A stretch of DNA of 64,000 nucleotides from Thalassospira marina (GCF_002844375.1 NZ_CP024199.1:2182001-2246000), one strand, 5' to 3'. Shown: positions 44,504-54,217, numbered from the stretch's first letter. Program-made: numbers and translations. The notes: generated from the sequence alone by a model not told the origin.

Positions 44504-45667
44504 CTAGGCCTTTTGGGTGATCATGTCCTCGGTGCTGCACCGTGCGACCGCGTCGGTGGCAAACACATGGTCGATATCCACCAGCTTTTCATCAGCATGG
44601 GAGGCCATGGTTGCTTCGACAAGGTTCGCAATATCAAGAAAACCGATACGGCCAGCCAGGAAGGCGGCGACGGCAACTTCATTCGCAGCGTTAAGAACAA
44701 TAGGCAGGGTGCCCCCGCTTCGCAAGGCTTCACGCGCCAGTCGCAAGGCAGGAAAACGATTGATATCTGGCGCTTCAAAACTGAACTGGCCAATGGCCGT
44801 AAAATCAAGGCGCGGCAGCTTCAATTCCAGCCGTTCGGGCCAGCCAAGCGCATAGGCAATTGGGGTTCGCATATCAGGCGTTCCCAACTGAGCCAGAACC
44901 GATCCATCAACATATTCAACCATGCTGTGAATCACCGATTGCGGATGCACCAGAATTTCCACCTGGGGCTCTGGCACCGGAAACAGGCGACATGCCTCGA
45001 TCAGTTCCAACCCCTTATTCATCATGGTCGCAGAATCGATCGAGATTTTAGCGCCCATGCTCCAGTTCGGATGGGCCAGTGCCTGCTCACGGCTGACATC
45101 GGCCATATCAGCCAGTGACCAGGTCCGAAACGGGCCGCCAGATGCCGTTAGCAAAATACGTTCGACCTTGTCGGTCGCATCGCGGTCGAGTACCTGAAAG
45201 ATCGCACTATGTTCAGAATCAACGGGAATGATGGTCGCACCATATTTGCGAACCTCTTCCATCATCAACTCGCCCGCACAAACCAGCGTTTCCTTGTTCG
45301 CCAAACCAATAACCGCACCACGGCGGATGGCGGCAAGGGTTGCCCGCAGCCCTGCGGCCCCCACAATACCGGCAATAACAATGTCAGAAGGACGTTCTGC
45401 CGCCTCAATCAAGGCCGTTTCCCCTGCCCCAACTTCGATACCGGTACCGGCAAGGGCAGCTTTCAGATCGTCATAAAGGGCAGGATCAGCAATAACGGCA
45501 TAGCGGGCGCGAAGCTCGATTGCCATGCGGGCAAGTTCGGAAACATTTCGATGCGCCGTGACCGCATCAACACGGTAACGGTCAGAATGGGCAAGAACGA
45601 CATCAGCCGTGCTTTTACCGATGGAACCGGTAACACCCATAATGCAAACAGATTTCGTAACCGACAT
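44504..45667 (-). CDS. dxr: 1-deoxy-D-xylulose 5-phosphate reductoisomerase
   Basis: Second step of the MEP isoprenoid pathway, giving methylerythritol phosphate with NADPH. The 387-residue protein shows the NADPH motif GVTGSIGKSTADVV, LANKETLV, PVDSEHSAIFQ (metal-binding), SGGPFRTW, and MGAKISIDSATMMNKGLE. It sits between cdsA and rseP. UppS in the same cluster uses isoprenoid units from this pathway. Confidence 0.96.
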   Translation of the reverse strand: MSVTKSVCIMGVTGSIGKSTADVVLAHSDRYRVDAVTAHRNVSELARMAIELRARYAVIADPALYDDLKAALAGTGIEVGAGETALIEAAERPSDIVIAGIVGAAGLRATLAAIRRGAVIGLANKETLVCAGELMMEEVRKYGATIIPVDSEHSAIFQVLDRDATDKVERILLTASGGPFRTWSLADMADVSREQALAHPNWSMGAKISIDSATMMNKGLELIEACRLFPVPEPQVEILVHPQSVIHSMVEYVDGSVLAQLGTPDMRTPIAYALGWPERLELKLPRLDFTAIGQFSFEAPDINRFPALRLAREALRSGGTLPIVLNAANEVAVAAFLAGRIGFLDIANLVEATMASHADEKLVDIDHVFATDAVARCSTEDMITQKA

Positions 45668-45704
45668 CCGGCACCAATCTTTTAAACCGGCAAAACGCTT
45701 ACAA

Positions 45705-46520
45705 TCAGTGCAAGGTCAGACCGAAAAAATAAACAATAACGAACGCAACCGGCAAAACCGACAGCATCCCGTCTGCACGATCCAGAAAACCACCATGCCC
45801 GGGAATCAGATTGCTGCTGTCTTTTACACCAAAACGCCGTTTAAGGGCAGATTCTGCAAGATCACCGATCTGCGCAACAACGGCCAATGCCGCACTGGTA
45901 AGCGCAATTGCAGCAATCGAGCTGCCGCCACTGAAATAAACCATCAGCCCGCCAATCAATGCAGCACAGATCATGCCACCAAACAGGCCCGCCCAGGTTT
46001 TTTTGGGGCTGAAGCGCGGCGCGAGTTTTGGCCCGCCAATCGCACGGCCAAAGGCATATGCCCCGGTATCAGTCGCCCAGACAGTCAGGAACAGCCACAT
46101 GATCAAAAGCAGGCCATCAGCATGCCAAGCACGCAGCCATTGCACCGCCAGCGCCGCAACGGGAATAAACACGGCCCCCGTCAATACCAGGGCACGTTCC
46201 CGCCCACAGGCAAGCACCGTTATGATTGCGGCGATCAGTGCAGGCAATAAGCCCGCAAGGGTTGGTGCAACAGATTGCATATACATGGATATGGCAAGGC
46301 CAAGCCCGGAAATACCTGCCAGCAGCAAAGCACGGTCAGGTGCACACATACGCATCCATTCCCAGATCATGGCGATGCTGAAAACCAGGATAAGCAGGCC
46401 AAACCAGGGGGAACCAAACCAGACAGCAGCAATGGCGACAGGTGCCATCACAAGGGCGGAAAGAATTCGCAGGCCAAGGCCTGATTTCGGCGCGCTGGTT
46501 ACATCAGAGGACTGCGCCAA
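45705..46520 (-). CDS. cdsA: Phosphatidate cytidylyltransferase
   Basis: Makes CDP-diacylglycerol from phosphatidate and CTP for phospholipid synthesis. The roughly 271-residue integral membrane protein has about eight hydrophobic segments and the C-terminal CdsA signature ESALKRRFGVKDSSNLIPGH followed by GGFLDRADG. I place the start at TTG 46518-46520: GGGAG lies seven bases upstream, and the downstream region has no suitable ATG before the first membrane segment. This start lies inside the end of uppS (17-nt overlap). Upstream in-frame ATG codons would bury the gene much deeper in uppS. Confidence 0.9.
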   Translation of the reverse strand: MAQSSDVTSAPKSGLGLRILSALVMAPVAIAAVWFGSPWFGLLILVFSIAMIWEWMRMCAPDRALLLAGISGLGLAISMYMQSVAPTLAGLLPALIAAIITVLACGRERALVLTGAVFIPVAALAVQWLRAWHADGLLLIMWLFLTVWATDTGAYAFGRAIGGPKLAPRFSPKKTWAGLFGGMICAALIGGLMVYFSGGSSIAAIALTSAALAVVAQIGDLAESALKRRFGVKDSSNLIPGHGGFLDRADGMLSVLPVAFVIVYFFGLTLH

Positions 46521-47244
46521 AACGCCGCTCCCGTCCGGCAAAACTTTCGATTGCCCGCTCCAGATGTTGCCGATCAAAATCGGGCCACAAAACGTCATCA
46601 AAGACGAATTCGGTATAGGCGCACTGCCACAGCAGAAAGTTGCTGATCCGCTGTTCGCCGCTGGTACGAATCAAAAGGTCAGGATCAGGCATACCGGCTG
46701 TTGCCAGGCTTTGCTCGATCAGATCTTCGGTCACGTCAGCTGCTGAAAGCTCGCCACGTTCGATCCGATGGGCGATAAAACGCATGGCATCGGCAATTTC
46801 AGCCCGCGAGCCATAGCTTAGTGCAATGGTAAGTTTCAGGCGTGTATTGGATGCCGTGCGCTTTTCCGCATTTTCCAGCAATTCCTGGATATCGGCGGCA
46901 AAACGGGTGCGATCACCAATCACGCGAATGCACACACCATTTTTGTCAAGAGCCGCCAGTTCGCGCTTGATGAACAGGCGCAACAACCCCATCAGGTCGC
47001 TTACCTCGCCTTCCGGGCGTTTCCAGTTTTCAGTGGAAAAACCATAAAGGGTCAGAAATTCGATCCCGATATCAGCAGCAGCCTCGACCGTACGGCGCAC
47101 CGCCTCAACCCCGGCCCGATGGCCAAAGGTGCGGGGTTTGCCGCGCGCACGCGCCCAACGCCCGTTGCCATCCATAATGATGGCAACATGACGTGGCAAA
47201 TGTTGGCTGCCCGAAGGCTTGAGGTTGGATGCCAGAACAGTCAT
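46504..47244 (-). CDS. uppS: Undecaprenyl diphosphate synthase (cis-prenyltransferase)
   Basis: Makes the C55 lipid carrier precursor for peptidoglycan and O-antigen. The 246-residue protein has the family block HVAIIMDGNGRWARARGKPR with the catalytic Asp, TLYGFSTENWKRP, and the C-terminal DLLIRTSGEQRISNFLLWQ. The start is two bases after the frr stop. It overlaps cdsA by 17 nt. The order frr-uppS-cdsA is highly conserved in proteobacteria. Confidence 0.96.
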   Translation of the reverse strand: MTVLASNLKPSGSQHLPRHVAIIMDGNGRWARARGKPRTFGHRAGVEAVRRTVEAAADIGIEFLTLYGFSTENWKRPEGEVSDLMGLLRLFIKRELAALDKNGVCIRVIGDRTRFAADIQELLENAEKRTASNTRLKLTIALSYGSRAEIADAMRFIAHRIERGELSAADVTEDLIEQSLATAGMPDPDLLIRTSGEQRISNFLLWQCAYTEFVFDDVLWPDFDRQHLERAIESFAGRERRFGAVL

Positions 47245-47246
47245 GG

Positions 47247-47810
47247 TCAGACTTGCATGATTTCCTGTTCTTTATGAGCGAGAGCGTCGTCGATCTCGCC
47301 AATAACCTTGTCGGTCAGCTTCTGAATTTCTTTTTCTTCGGAACGAAGAATATCTTCAGAAATTTCGCTGTCCTTTTCCCACTTCTTGAGCTGGTCCATG
47401 CCATCGCGGCGAACGTTACGAACCGAAATACGGGCCTGTTCGGCATATTTGCCAGCAACTTTGCCCAATTCGACACGGCGCTCTTCGTTAAGCGGGGGAA
47501 TCGGAACGCGAATAAGTGTGCCGTCCGAAGCCGGGTTAAGGCCAAGACCGGCATTGCGAATTGCCTTTTCGACAGCCTTGACCATCGATTTGTCCCAGAC
47601 CTGAACCGAAAGCATGCGGGATTCAGGAACACTGACCGAACCAACCTGGTTCAGCGGTGTCATTGCGCCATAGGCTTCAACCATTACAGGATCAAGAAGG
47701 TTTGCACTGGCACGACCGGTACGCAAACCGGTGAATTCCTTGTGCAATACTTCCAAAGCCCCTTCCATACGGCGGGTGAGGTCCTTTTTCAGGCCAGCAA
47801 CGTCAGACAC
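47247..47810 (-). CDS. frr: Ribosome recycling factor
   Basis: Splits post-termination ribosomes together with EF-G. The 187-residue protein shows the three-helix bundle pattern with RMEGALEVLHKEFTGLRTGR, ANLLDPVMVEAYG, TPLNQVGSVSVPE and IPPLNEERRVELGK. The start codon is GTG (47808-47810), with GGAG seven bases upstream, inside the end of pyrH; only two bases separate it from the pyrH stop. The pyrH-frr pair is almost universal. Confidence 0.96.
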   Translation of the reverse strand: MSDVAGLKKDLTRRMEGALEVLHKEFTGLRTGRASANLLDPVMVEAYGAMTPLNQVGSVSVPESRMLSVQVWDKSMVKAVEKAIRNAGLGLNPASDGTLIRVPIPPLNEERRVELGKVAGKYAEQARISVRNVRRDGMDQLKKWEKDSEISEDILRSEEKEIQKLTDKVIGEIDDALAHKEQEIMQV

Positions 47811-47812
47811 CT

Positions 47813-48544
47813 TCAGTCTCCATTCGAAATAATCGTAAATGTACCCTTTGCACAGACAACATCGGCAAAGGCGCCGGGATTATGCAAAGAAAATACAATT
47901 ACCGGAATATCATTTTCGCGCGCCAAAGAAATAGCGGAAGCATCCATAACACGCAAATCTTTCGCAAGTACATCCATATATGTCAGTTCGTCATAACGAA
48001 CTGCATCAGGATTGGTCTTCGGATCGGCAGTATAAACGCCGTCAACCTGCGTTCCCTTTAACAGGGCATCGCATCCCATTTCAACCGCGCGCAACGCCGC
48101 AGCGGTATCGGTGGTGAAAAACGGGTTGCCGGTACCGGCCGCGAAAATAACAACGCGGCCCTTTTCCATATGGCGCACGGCACGACGGCGAATATACGGT
48201 TCACAGACCGATGACATTGGAATAGCCGACTGCACACGCGTCTGAACGCCATGGCGTTCAAGGGCATTCTGGACGGCAAGGGCATTCATAATGGTCGCAA
48301 GCATCCCCATATAGTCAGCGGTTGCGCGTTCCATCCCCTGCGAGGCGCCTTTGACACCGCGAAAGATATTGCCGCCACCGATAACCATGCAGACTTCTGC
48401 GCCCATATCATGGACCGTCTTGATCTCGCTGGCGATACGATCAACCGTATCGGGGTCAAGACCATATTGCTGTTTGCCCAGCAGACCTTCGCCGGACAAT
48501 TTCAACAGCACACGACGAAACTTCAACGGGCCGTTTTCTGCCAT
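47813..48544 (-). CDS. pyrH: UMP kinase
   Basis: Phosphorylates UMP to UDP. The 243-residue amino-acid-kinase-fold protein begins MAENGPLKFRRVLLKLSGEG and has IGGGNIFRGVKG, TADYMGMLATIMNALA, FAAGTGNPFFTTDTAAALRA and a C-terminal IPVIVFSL. The frame extends to 48580, but ATG at 48544 with a GAGAGG site is the better start. It opens the cluster after the tsf terminator, so a promoter probably lies within 48545-48605. Confidence 0.95.
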   Translation of the reverse strand: MAENGPLKFRRVLLKLSGEGLLGKQQYGLDPDTVDRIASEIKTVHDMGAEVCMVIGGGNIFRGVKGASQGMERATADYMGMLATIMNALAVQNALERHGVQTRVQSAIPMSSVCEPYIRRRAVRHMEKGRVVIFAAGTGNPFFTTDTAAALRAVEMGCDALLKGTQVDGVYTADPKTNPDAVRYDELTYMDVLAKDLRVMDASAISLARENDIPVIVFSLHNPGAFADVVCAKGTFTIISNGD

Positions 48545-48606
48545 ATCCAGATGCCTCTCAATGCTGATTTGGGCCACCATTCAAGCAGGTAGCATACTTC
48601 AGATAT

Positions 48607-48658
48607 AAAAAGACCGGCGAGCAACAGGGTGTTATCACTCTGAAGACCCCGCCGGTCT
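48607..48658 (-). terminator. Terminator downstream of tsf
   Basis: AGACCGGCG (48611-48619) pairs with CGCCGGTCT (48650-48658); the minus strand then reads TTTTTATA. A 30-base loop holds a small internal GGGT/ACCC-type pairing. Confidence 0.85.
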
Positions 48659-48705
48659 GGATCATACACGAATTGACGCCTGACGCATCAACTCGATCAG
48701 ATATC

Positions 48706-49629
48706 TTACTTCTTCAGCTGCTCAGCAACTTCAGCAGCAAAGTCTTTTTCTTCCTTCTCGATCCCGTCGCCGAGTTCGAAACGGATGAAGCCCTTCAGGG
48801 TGATTGCAGTGCCAGCGTCTTTGGCAGCTTTTTCGATCACAGCCTTGACCTGGTTTTCACCGTCGATCACGAAGGTCTGCTCAAGCAGAACGACCTGTTC
48901 GTAATATTTACGGATACGACCTTCGATCATCTTCGCGATGATCTCGTCCGGACGACCGGATTCTTTGGCCTGCTCGGTCAGAACGGCTTTTTCACGCTCG
49001 ACGAGTTCCGGATCCAGATCAGCAACGGTAGCCGATGCCGGGTTGGTTGCGGCAATGTGCATGGCAATCTGCTTGCCAAGTGCTTCAAGAACGGCTGCAT
49101 CAGCTTCCGATTCCAGAGCAACCAGAACGCCGATCTTGCCGAGGTCCTGAGCGATGGAAGCGTGAACGTAAGAAGCAACAACGCCTTTTTCGACCGAAAT
49201 CGAAGCAACGCGACGCAGGTTCATGTTTTCGCCAATGGTGGCGATCATGTGGGTGACCTGCTCTTCGACGTTACGCGAAGTACCCGGGAATGCAGTTGCC
49301 TTCAGGGCGTCGATGTCGCCATTGGCAACAATACCCAGCGAAGCAATCTGAGAGACGAACTTCTGGAAGTCTTCGTTCCGCGAAACGAAGTCGGTTTCGG
49401 AGTTCAGCTCGACAACGGCACCAGCGGTACCGTCAACAGCAACACCAACCAGACCTTCAGCAGCAACGCGGCCAGCTTTCTTAGCAGCGGCAGCAAGACC
49501 CTTGGTGCGCAGCCAGTCAACTGCTGCTTCAAGGTTGCCGTCGGTTTCGGAAAGCGCCTTTTTGCAGTCCATCATGCCAGCGCCGGTGGTTTCGCGAAGC
49601 TCTTTCACGAGAGCAGCGGTAATAGCCAT
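48706..49629 (-). CDS. tsf: Elongation factor Ts
   Basis: Nucleotide exchange factor for EF-Tu. The 307-residue protein starts MAITAALVKELRETTGAGMM, then DCKKALSETDGNLEAAVDWL, and carries the core TDFVSRNEDF and GKIGVLVALES, all family hallmarks. The frame is open to 49701, but the ATG at 49627-49629 is the conserved start and has AGGGG upstream. It follows rpsB with an 89-base gap that contains a GC hairpin. Confidence 0.96.
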   Translation of the reverse strand: MAITAALVKELRETTGAGMMDCKKALSETDGNLEAAVDWLRTKGLAAAAKKAGRVAAEGLVGVAVDGTAGAVVELNSETDFVSRNEDFQKFVSQIASLGIVANGDIDALKATAFPGTSRNVEEQVTHMIATIGENMNLRRVASISVEKGVVASYVHASIAQDLGKIGVLVALESEADAAVLEALGKQIAMHIAATNPASATVADLDPELVEREKAVLTEQAKESGRPDEIIAKMIEGRIRKYYEQVVLLEQTFVIDGENQVKAVIEKAAKDAGTAITLKGFIRFELGDGIEKEEKDFAAEVAEQLKK

Positions 49630-49675
49630 TTTTAAAGCCCCTATTACGCGATCAAGTGGATAACACCTAAAGAAA

Positions 49676-49695
49676 CGGCGGCATGATAGCCGCCG
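49676..49695 (-). other. Hairpin between rpsB and tsf
   Basis: CGGCGGC (49676-49682) pairs with GCCGCCG (49689-49695) around ATGATA. There is only TTTC after it on the minus strand, so it may be a partial terminator or a processing site that sets the rpsB to tsf ratio. Confidence 0.5.
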
Positions 49696-49718
49696 CTTCA
49701 ATCGGTATAAAATGAAAT

Positions 49719-50501
49719 TTAAGCGGAAGCAGCCTGGTCGGCAGCTTCGGCAGCAGCAGCTTCCTGTGCCGGCAGTTCGTCGGCTTCGCCGAGGTCTGCA
49801 CCAGAAGCAGTCATTTCGGCCTGGATACCGTCAAGAACGGCACCAACAAACAGGTCGCAATACAGCTGAATTGCGCGGATCGCGTCGTCGTTGCCCGGGA
49901 TCGGGTACTGAACGTCTTGCGGGTCCGAGTTCGAGTCCAGAACGGCTACAACCGGAATGTGCAGGTTGCGAGCTTCGTGGATCGCGAGAGATTCTTTGTT
50001 GGTGTCAACCACGATGATGATATCGGGCAGACCACCCATGTCCTTGATACCGCCCAGAGCGCGTTCAAGTTTATCGCGCGAACGGGTCAGGTTCAGAATT
50101 TCTTTCTTGGTCAGGCCTTCAGCGCCAGAGTTCAGGATTTCGTCCTGTTCTTTAAGGCGTTTGATCGAACCGGAAACAGTGTTCCAGTTGGTCAGCATGC
50201 CGCCGAGCCAACGGTGGTTCACATAGTACTGCCCGCAACGTTTTGCAGCGTCAGCAATAACCGGCGAAGCCTGGCGTTTGGTACCAACGAAAAGAACACG
50301 GCCACCAGCAGCGGTCACGTCGCGAACTGCCTGCATCGCGCGATGCAGCATCGGAACGGTTTCCTGCAGGTTCAGGATGTGAATGTCGTTACGTGCGCCA
50401 AAGATGAACGGTTTCATCTTCGGGTTCCAGCGACGGGTGTGGTGACCAAAGTGAACGCCAGCTTCCATCAGCTGACGCATGGTAAAGGTTGGCAATGCCA
50501 T
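49719..50501 (-). CDS. rpsB: 30S ribosomal protein S2
   Basis: Small-subunit ribosomal protein. The 260-residue chain starts MALPTFTMRQLMEAGVHFGH and has HTRRWNPKMKPFIFG, FVGTKRQASPVI, RWLGGMLTNWNTV, VDTNKESLAIHEA and the family end IPGNDDAIRAIQLYCDL, followed by an Ala/Glu-rich tail. The frame is open to 50606, but ATG at 50501 is the conserved start. About 199 bases separate it from dnaE; a promoter with a GC-rich start region is proposed at 50625-50653. Confidence 0.97.
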   Translation of the reverse strand: MALPTFTMRQLMEAGVHFGHHTRRWNPKMKPFIFGARNDIHILNLQETVPMLHRAMQAVRDVTAAGGRVLFVGTKRQASPVIADAAKRCGQYYVNHRWLGGMLTNWNTVSGSIKRLKEQDEILNSGAEGLTKKEILNLTRSRDKLERALGGIKDMGGLPDIIIVVDTNKESLAIHEARNLHIPVVAVLDSNSDPQDVQYPIPGNDDAIRAIQLYCDLFVGAVLDGIQAEMTASGADLGEADELPAQEAAAAEAADQAASA

Positions 50502-50624
50502 GATAAATAATCCTACCGTTTTCCGGTTAATACCTCCGTGGGAAGGAATTCTGCCACCTGGCAAAACACCGGATGGACGCCCCATAAGGGATCGCCACGC
50601 TCCCACGTGTGATGTTCGAGGCGG

Positions 50625-50653
50625 GTTTTAGCGCCGCCCCCCGCATATTGCAA
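50625..50653 (-). promoter_or_regulatory. Candidate promoter of rpsB-tsf
   Basis: On the minus strand TTGCAA (50648-50653) and TAAAAC (50625-50630) with a 17-base spacer, followed directly by a GC-rich CCCGCC. It would leave a leader of about 115 bases before rpsB. GC-rich discriminators are typical of stringently controlled ribosomal promoters; here that is inference only. Confidence 0.4.
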
Positions 50654-50700
50654 GCCCTAACTACACGTTTCGGGCCACAAAAGCCGTATTAAACGCCCGA

Positions 50701-53700
50701 TCAGATTTCCTCGGCAAATTCGACACCGGGAATCGCCCCGACCGCACCAATAAGCGACGGCCCAACCTTGAAATGGTCCGTAAGTTCGACTTCGGCAATA
50801 CGGCCATCAGAACAGATCGATGAAATATTCACCAGTCCACGGCCCCTGCCCGCCTTTTCCAGCAATTCGCGAATTTCAACAATCGGGTCAGGACGGGTCA
50901 GGCGAATGCGAATACCCTCGGCAGCACCGGCAACGGCCTGCTCCAGATCCTCGACACGCTGCCCCTGAATGCGCAATTGACCCTCGCGAATTTCAGCCGA
51001 AACCAGCAACAGCATCGGACGACCAGAATTGATGATTTCCTTATAAGCCGCCCATGCTTCGGCCCAGAACGCGACCTCGAAACTGCCCGTCGCATCAGAC
51101 AGCATGACGAAGGCGAATTTATTGCCATTCTTTTTCGATATCATCTCGCGCGCATTAATAAGGGTACCGGCAAGTTTAATGGCCCCTTTGTTTTGCGCAC
51201 GCATCCGGGCTTCAAGATCGGAAAACGGTGCAACACCAATTCGCTGAAGACTTTTGCCGAATGTATCAAGCGGATGCGCAGAAAGGTAAAAACCAATGGC
51301 CGAGAATTCCTCGGTCAGTTTTTCCATTGGCACCCAGTCGCGGCCATCGGGCAGGCGAATGGTATCTTTACCAAACCCGGCATCATCGCCAAACATGCTG
51401 ATCTGGTCGTTATTGCGCGCCTGCATCTCACGCTGGGACACGGCCAGAATTTTATCGACATTTTCAAACATGACACGGCGGTTTTCATGCAGGCAATCAA
51501 GGGCCCCTGCCCGCACCAGGTTTTCAAGCAGGCGTTTGTTCAGCGCCCGGCTGTCAATGCGTGAAGCAAAATCTGTCAGGTCCTTGAATTCACCCTGCTG
51601 TTCGCGTGCATTCACCAGGCTTTCCATGGCGGCGTCACCGACATTTCGGACGGCAGCAAGGGCATAGCGGATTTTGCGCACGCCACCGTGATTTTCAACG
51701 GTAAAGGCCACACCCGATTTATTGACGCAAGGCGGCAGAATTTCAATTTTCAGGCGTTCGACTTCCTGCTTGAAAATTGCCAGTTTGTCGGTGTTGTGCA
51801 TATCAAGCGTCATTAACGCGGCCATGAATTCGACCGGGTAATTCGCTTTCAGATATGCCGTCTGATACGCCACAAGGGCATAGGCCGCAGCGTGCGATTT
51901 GTTAAAGCCATAGGATGCGAATTTGGCAACCTGGTCGAAAATGTCGGATGCCTGCTGGCGATCGACATTGTTTTTTTCCGCGCCATCCACAAACAGCGAA
52001 CGCTGTTTTTCCATTTCCTCGGCGATTTTTTTACCCATCGCGCGGCGCAACAAATCTGCGCCGCCAAGCGAGTAACCCGACATCAACTGGGCAAGCTGCA
52101 TGACCTGTTCCTGATAGATCATGATGCCGTAAGTTTCTTCTAGGATCGGCTTGAGCATCGGATGCATATAATCGGGTTCTTCGCGCCCGTGCTTACGTGC
52201 AATGTAATAGGGAATATTATCCATCGGGCCGGGGCGATAAAGCGCCACCACAGCGATGATGTCTTCAAGAGTGTCGGGTTTCAGGCCGCGCAAAACATCC
52301 TGCATGCCCTGGGATTCAAGCTGGAACACGCCCACTGTTTCGGCCGCCGATAACAGCTTGAAAGATGGCCGGTCATCAAGGGCAATGGCGCTGATGTCAA
52401 AATCCTTTGGCACGTCATCACGCAGGCGCATCAGATTGACGGCCTCGATGATCACGGTCAGCGTTTTAAGCCCCAGAAAGTCAAACTTCACCAGACCGGC
52501 ATTTTCAACAAATTTCATGTTGAACTGCGTGACAGGCATATCGGATCGTGGATCACGATAAAGCGGCACCAGTTCATCAAGGTCACGGTCACCAATCACC
52601 ACACCGGCTGCGTGGGTCGATGAATTTCGGTAAAGCCCCTCGATCTGCATGGCAATGCTAAGAAGGCGGTCAATATCCGGGTCTTCACGCGCGATACGGC
52701 GCAGGTCCGGTTCCATATCGATGGCTTCCTTAAGGGGAATCGGCTTTGCCGGGTCCCCCGGGATCATCTTACAGATTTTATCGACATATCCGTATGGAAT
52801 GCCAAGAACACGGCCAACGTCGCGCACTGCGGCCTTTGCCTGCAATTTACCAAAGGTAATGATCTGCGCGACACGATCGTAACCATATTTATGCTGCACA
52901 TATTCAATCACCTCACCGCGCCGATCCTGGCAAAAGTCGACGTCGAAGTCAGGCATCGACACACGTTCCGGGTTAAGGAAACGTTCAAATAGCAGCGAGA
53001 AGCGCAAAGGGTCCAGGTCGGTAATCAGCAAGGCATAAGCGACAAGCGAGCCTGCCCCCGAACCACGCCCCGGCCCCACCGGAATATCATGTTCCTTTGC
53101 CCACTGGATGAAGTCGGCAACGATCAGGAAGTAACCGGGAAAGCCCATCTGCACGATAATGCCCAGTTCATATTCAAGGCGGGCATTATAGGGTTCGGCG
53201 ATTTTCTGTCTGGCTTCCTCGGACATATCCGGGGTGTAGACATATTTTTCCAGTCGGCCGCGCAAGCCATCAAATGAACGATGGCGCAGTTCGTCAACTT
53301 CGGTGCGGCCTTCTCCACAATCAAAGGGGGGCAAAATCGGGTCAATTTTTTCCACATGCCAGGCGCAGCGCTGGGCAACAATCAGGGTGTTGTCGCAGGC
53401 CTCGGGCAAATCGGAAAACAGGTCGCGCATTTCAGCAGCGGTTTTAAATCTATGATCAGGCGTTAGGCGCCAGCGATCTTCCTGGCCAACAACCGCGCCC
53501 TGCCCGATGCAGATAAACACATCATGGGCTTCGTACATGTCGGCACGCGGGAAATAGCAGTCATTGGTCGCGACCAGCGGCACATCATATTCATAGGCCA
53601 TATCAATCAATGCCGGCTCGATGGCTTCTTCCGATGCCAGGCCGTGGCGCTGAATTTCGATATATAGACGATCGCCATAAATGGCTTTCAGACGCTCAAG

Positions 53701-54186
53701 GCAGTCAATCGCTTTGGGCTTTTGCTCCTCGCCCAAAAGGCGCGCCAACGGACCAGACGGGCCACCGGTCAGGCAAATGACATCTTCACTATGTTCAGCA
53801 AGATGCTCCAGCAATGCCTTGGGCGTGCTGCCGGCTTCCGTTGTCATGTGGGCGCGCGAAACAATTTTAAGCAGGTTGAAATAACCGGTTCTGCTTTGCG
53901 CCAGTAATACCAGTTCATCAGGGTCGGGTTCGCGCCCGGCCTTGCCCAGCACAACCTCGGTGCCAAAGCGTTCAATGCCGATCTGCACACCCAAAATGGG
54001 CTGCACACCAGAACCACTGGCAGCCCCCGCAAAATCCAGCGCGCCGAACATATTGTTGGTATCGGTCATTGCGGCGGCGGGCTGGTTATCGGCCGCACAC
54101 AGCTTTACCAGTTCTTTTGTCGTTATTGCGCCTTCAGCAAGTGAATAGTTCGTATGAACACGCAGATGGATAAAACCGTTTTCCAT
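50701..54186 (-). CDS. dnaE: DNA polymerase III alpha subunit
   Basis: Replicative polymerase. The 1161-residue protein has an N-terminal PHP domain (FIHLRVHTNYSLAEGAI) and the polymerase core with GPGRGSGAGSLVAYAL and the catalytic acidic residues in PDFDVDFCQDRRGEV near residue 410. Helix-hairpin-helix and tudor-like segments follow, then an OB-fold region (KLAGTLINAREMISKKNGNK, with FAFVMLSDATGSFEV after it) and a short C-terminus. Size matches DnaE1 of alphaproteobacteria and not the SOS-induced DnaE2/ImuC. A terminator-like hairpin at 54225-54245 separates it from lolD. Confidence 0.97.
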   Translation of the reverse strand: MENGFIHLRVHTNYSLAEGAITTKELVKLCAADNQPAAAMTDTNNMFGALDFAGAASGSGVQPILGVQIGIERFGTEVVLGKAGREPDPDELVLLAQSRTGYFNLLKIVSRAHMTTEAGSTPKALLEHLAEHSEDVICLTGGPSGPLARLLGEEQKPKAIDCLERLKAIYGDRLYIEIQRHGLASEEAIEPALIDMAYEYDVPLVATNDCYFPRADMYEAHDVFICIGQGAVVGQEDRWRLTPDHRFKTAAEMRDLFSDLPEACDNTLIVAQRCAWHVEKIDPILPPFDCGEGRTEVDELRHRSFDGLRGRLEKYVYTPDMSEEARQKIAEPYNARLEYELGIIVQMGFPGYFLIVADFIQWAKEHDIPVGPGRGSGAGSLVAYALLITDLDPLRFSLLFERFLNPERVSMPDFDVDFCQDRRGEVIEYVQHKYGYDRVAQIITFGKLQAKAAVRDVGRVLGIPYGYVDKICKMIPGDPAKPIPLKEAIDMEPDLRRIAREDPDIDRLLSIAMQIEGLYRNSSTHAAGVVIGDRDLDELVPLYRDPRSDMPVTQFNMKFVENAGLVKFDFLGLKTLTVIIEAVNLMRLRDDVPKDFDISAIALDDRPSFKLLSAAETVGVFQLESQGMQDVLRGLKPDTLEDIIAVVALYRPGPMDNIPYYIARKHGREEPDYMHPMLKPILEETYGIMIYQEQVMQLAQLMSGYSLGGADLLRRAMGKKIAEEMEKQRSLFVDGAEKNNVDRQQASDIFDQVAKFASYGFNKSHAAAYALVAYQTAYLKANYPVEFMAALMTLDMHNTDKLAIFKQEVERLKIEILPPCVNKSGVAFTVENHGGVRKIRYALAAVRNVGDAAMESLVNAREQQGEFKDLTDFASRIDSRALNKRLLENLVRAGALDCLHENRRVMFENVDKILAVSQREMQARNNDQISMFGDDAGFGKDTIRLPDGRDWVPMEKLTEEFSAIGFYLSAHPLDTFGKSLQRIGVAPFSDLEARMRAQNKGAIKLAGTLINAREMISKKNGNKFAFVMLSDATGSFEVAFWAEAWAAYKEIINSGRPMLLLVSAEIREGQLRIQGQRVEDLEQAVAGAAEGIRIRLTRPDPIVEIRELLEKAGRGRGLVNISSICSDGRIAEVELTDHFKVGPSLIGAVGAIPGVEFAEEI

Positions 54187-54217
54187 TGCCAGCTACCTCG
54201 ACGCAAAAACAAAGCCA

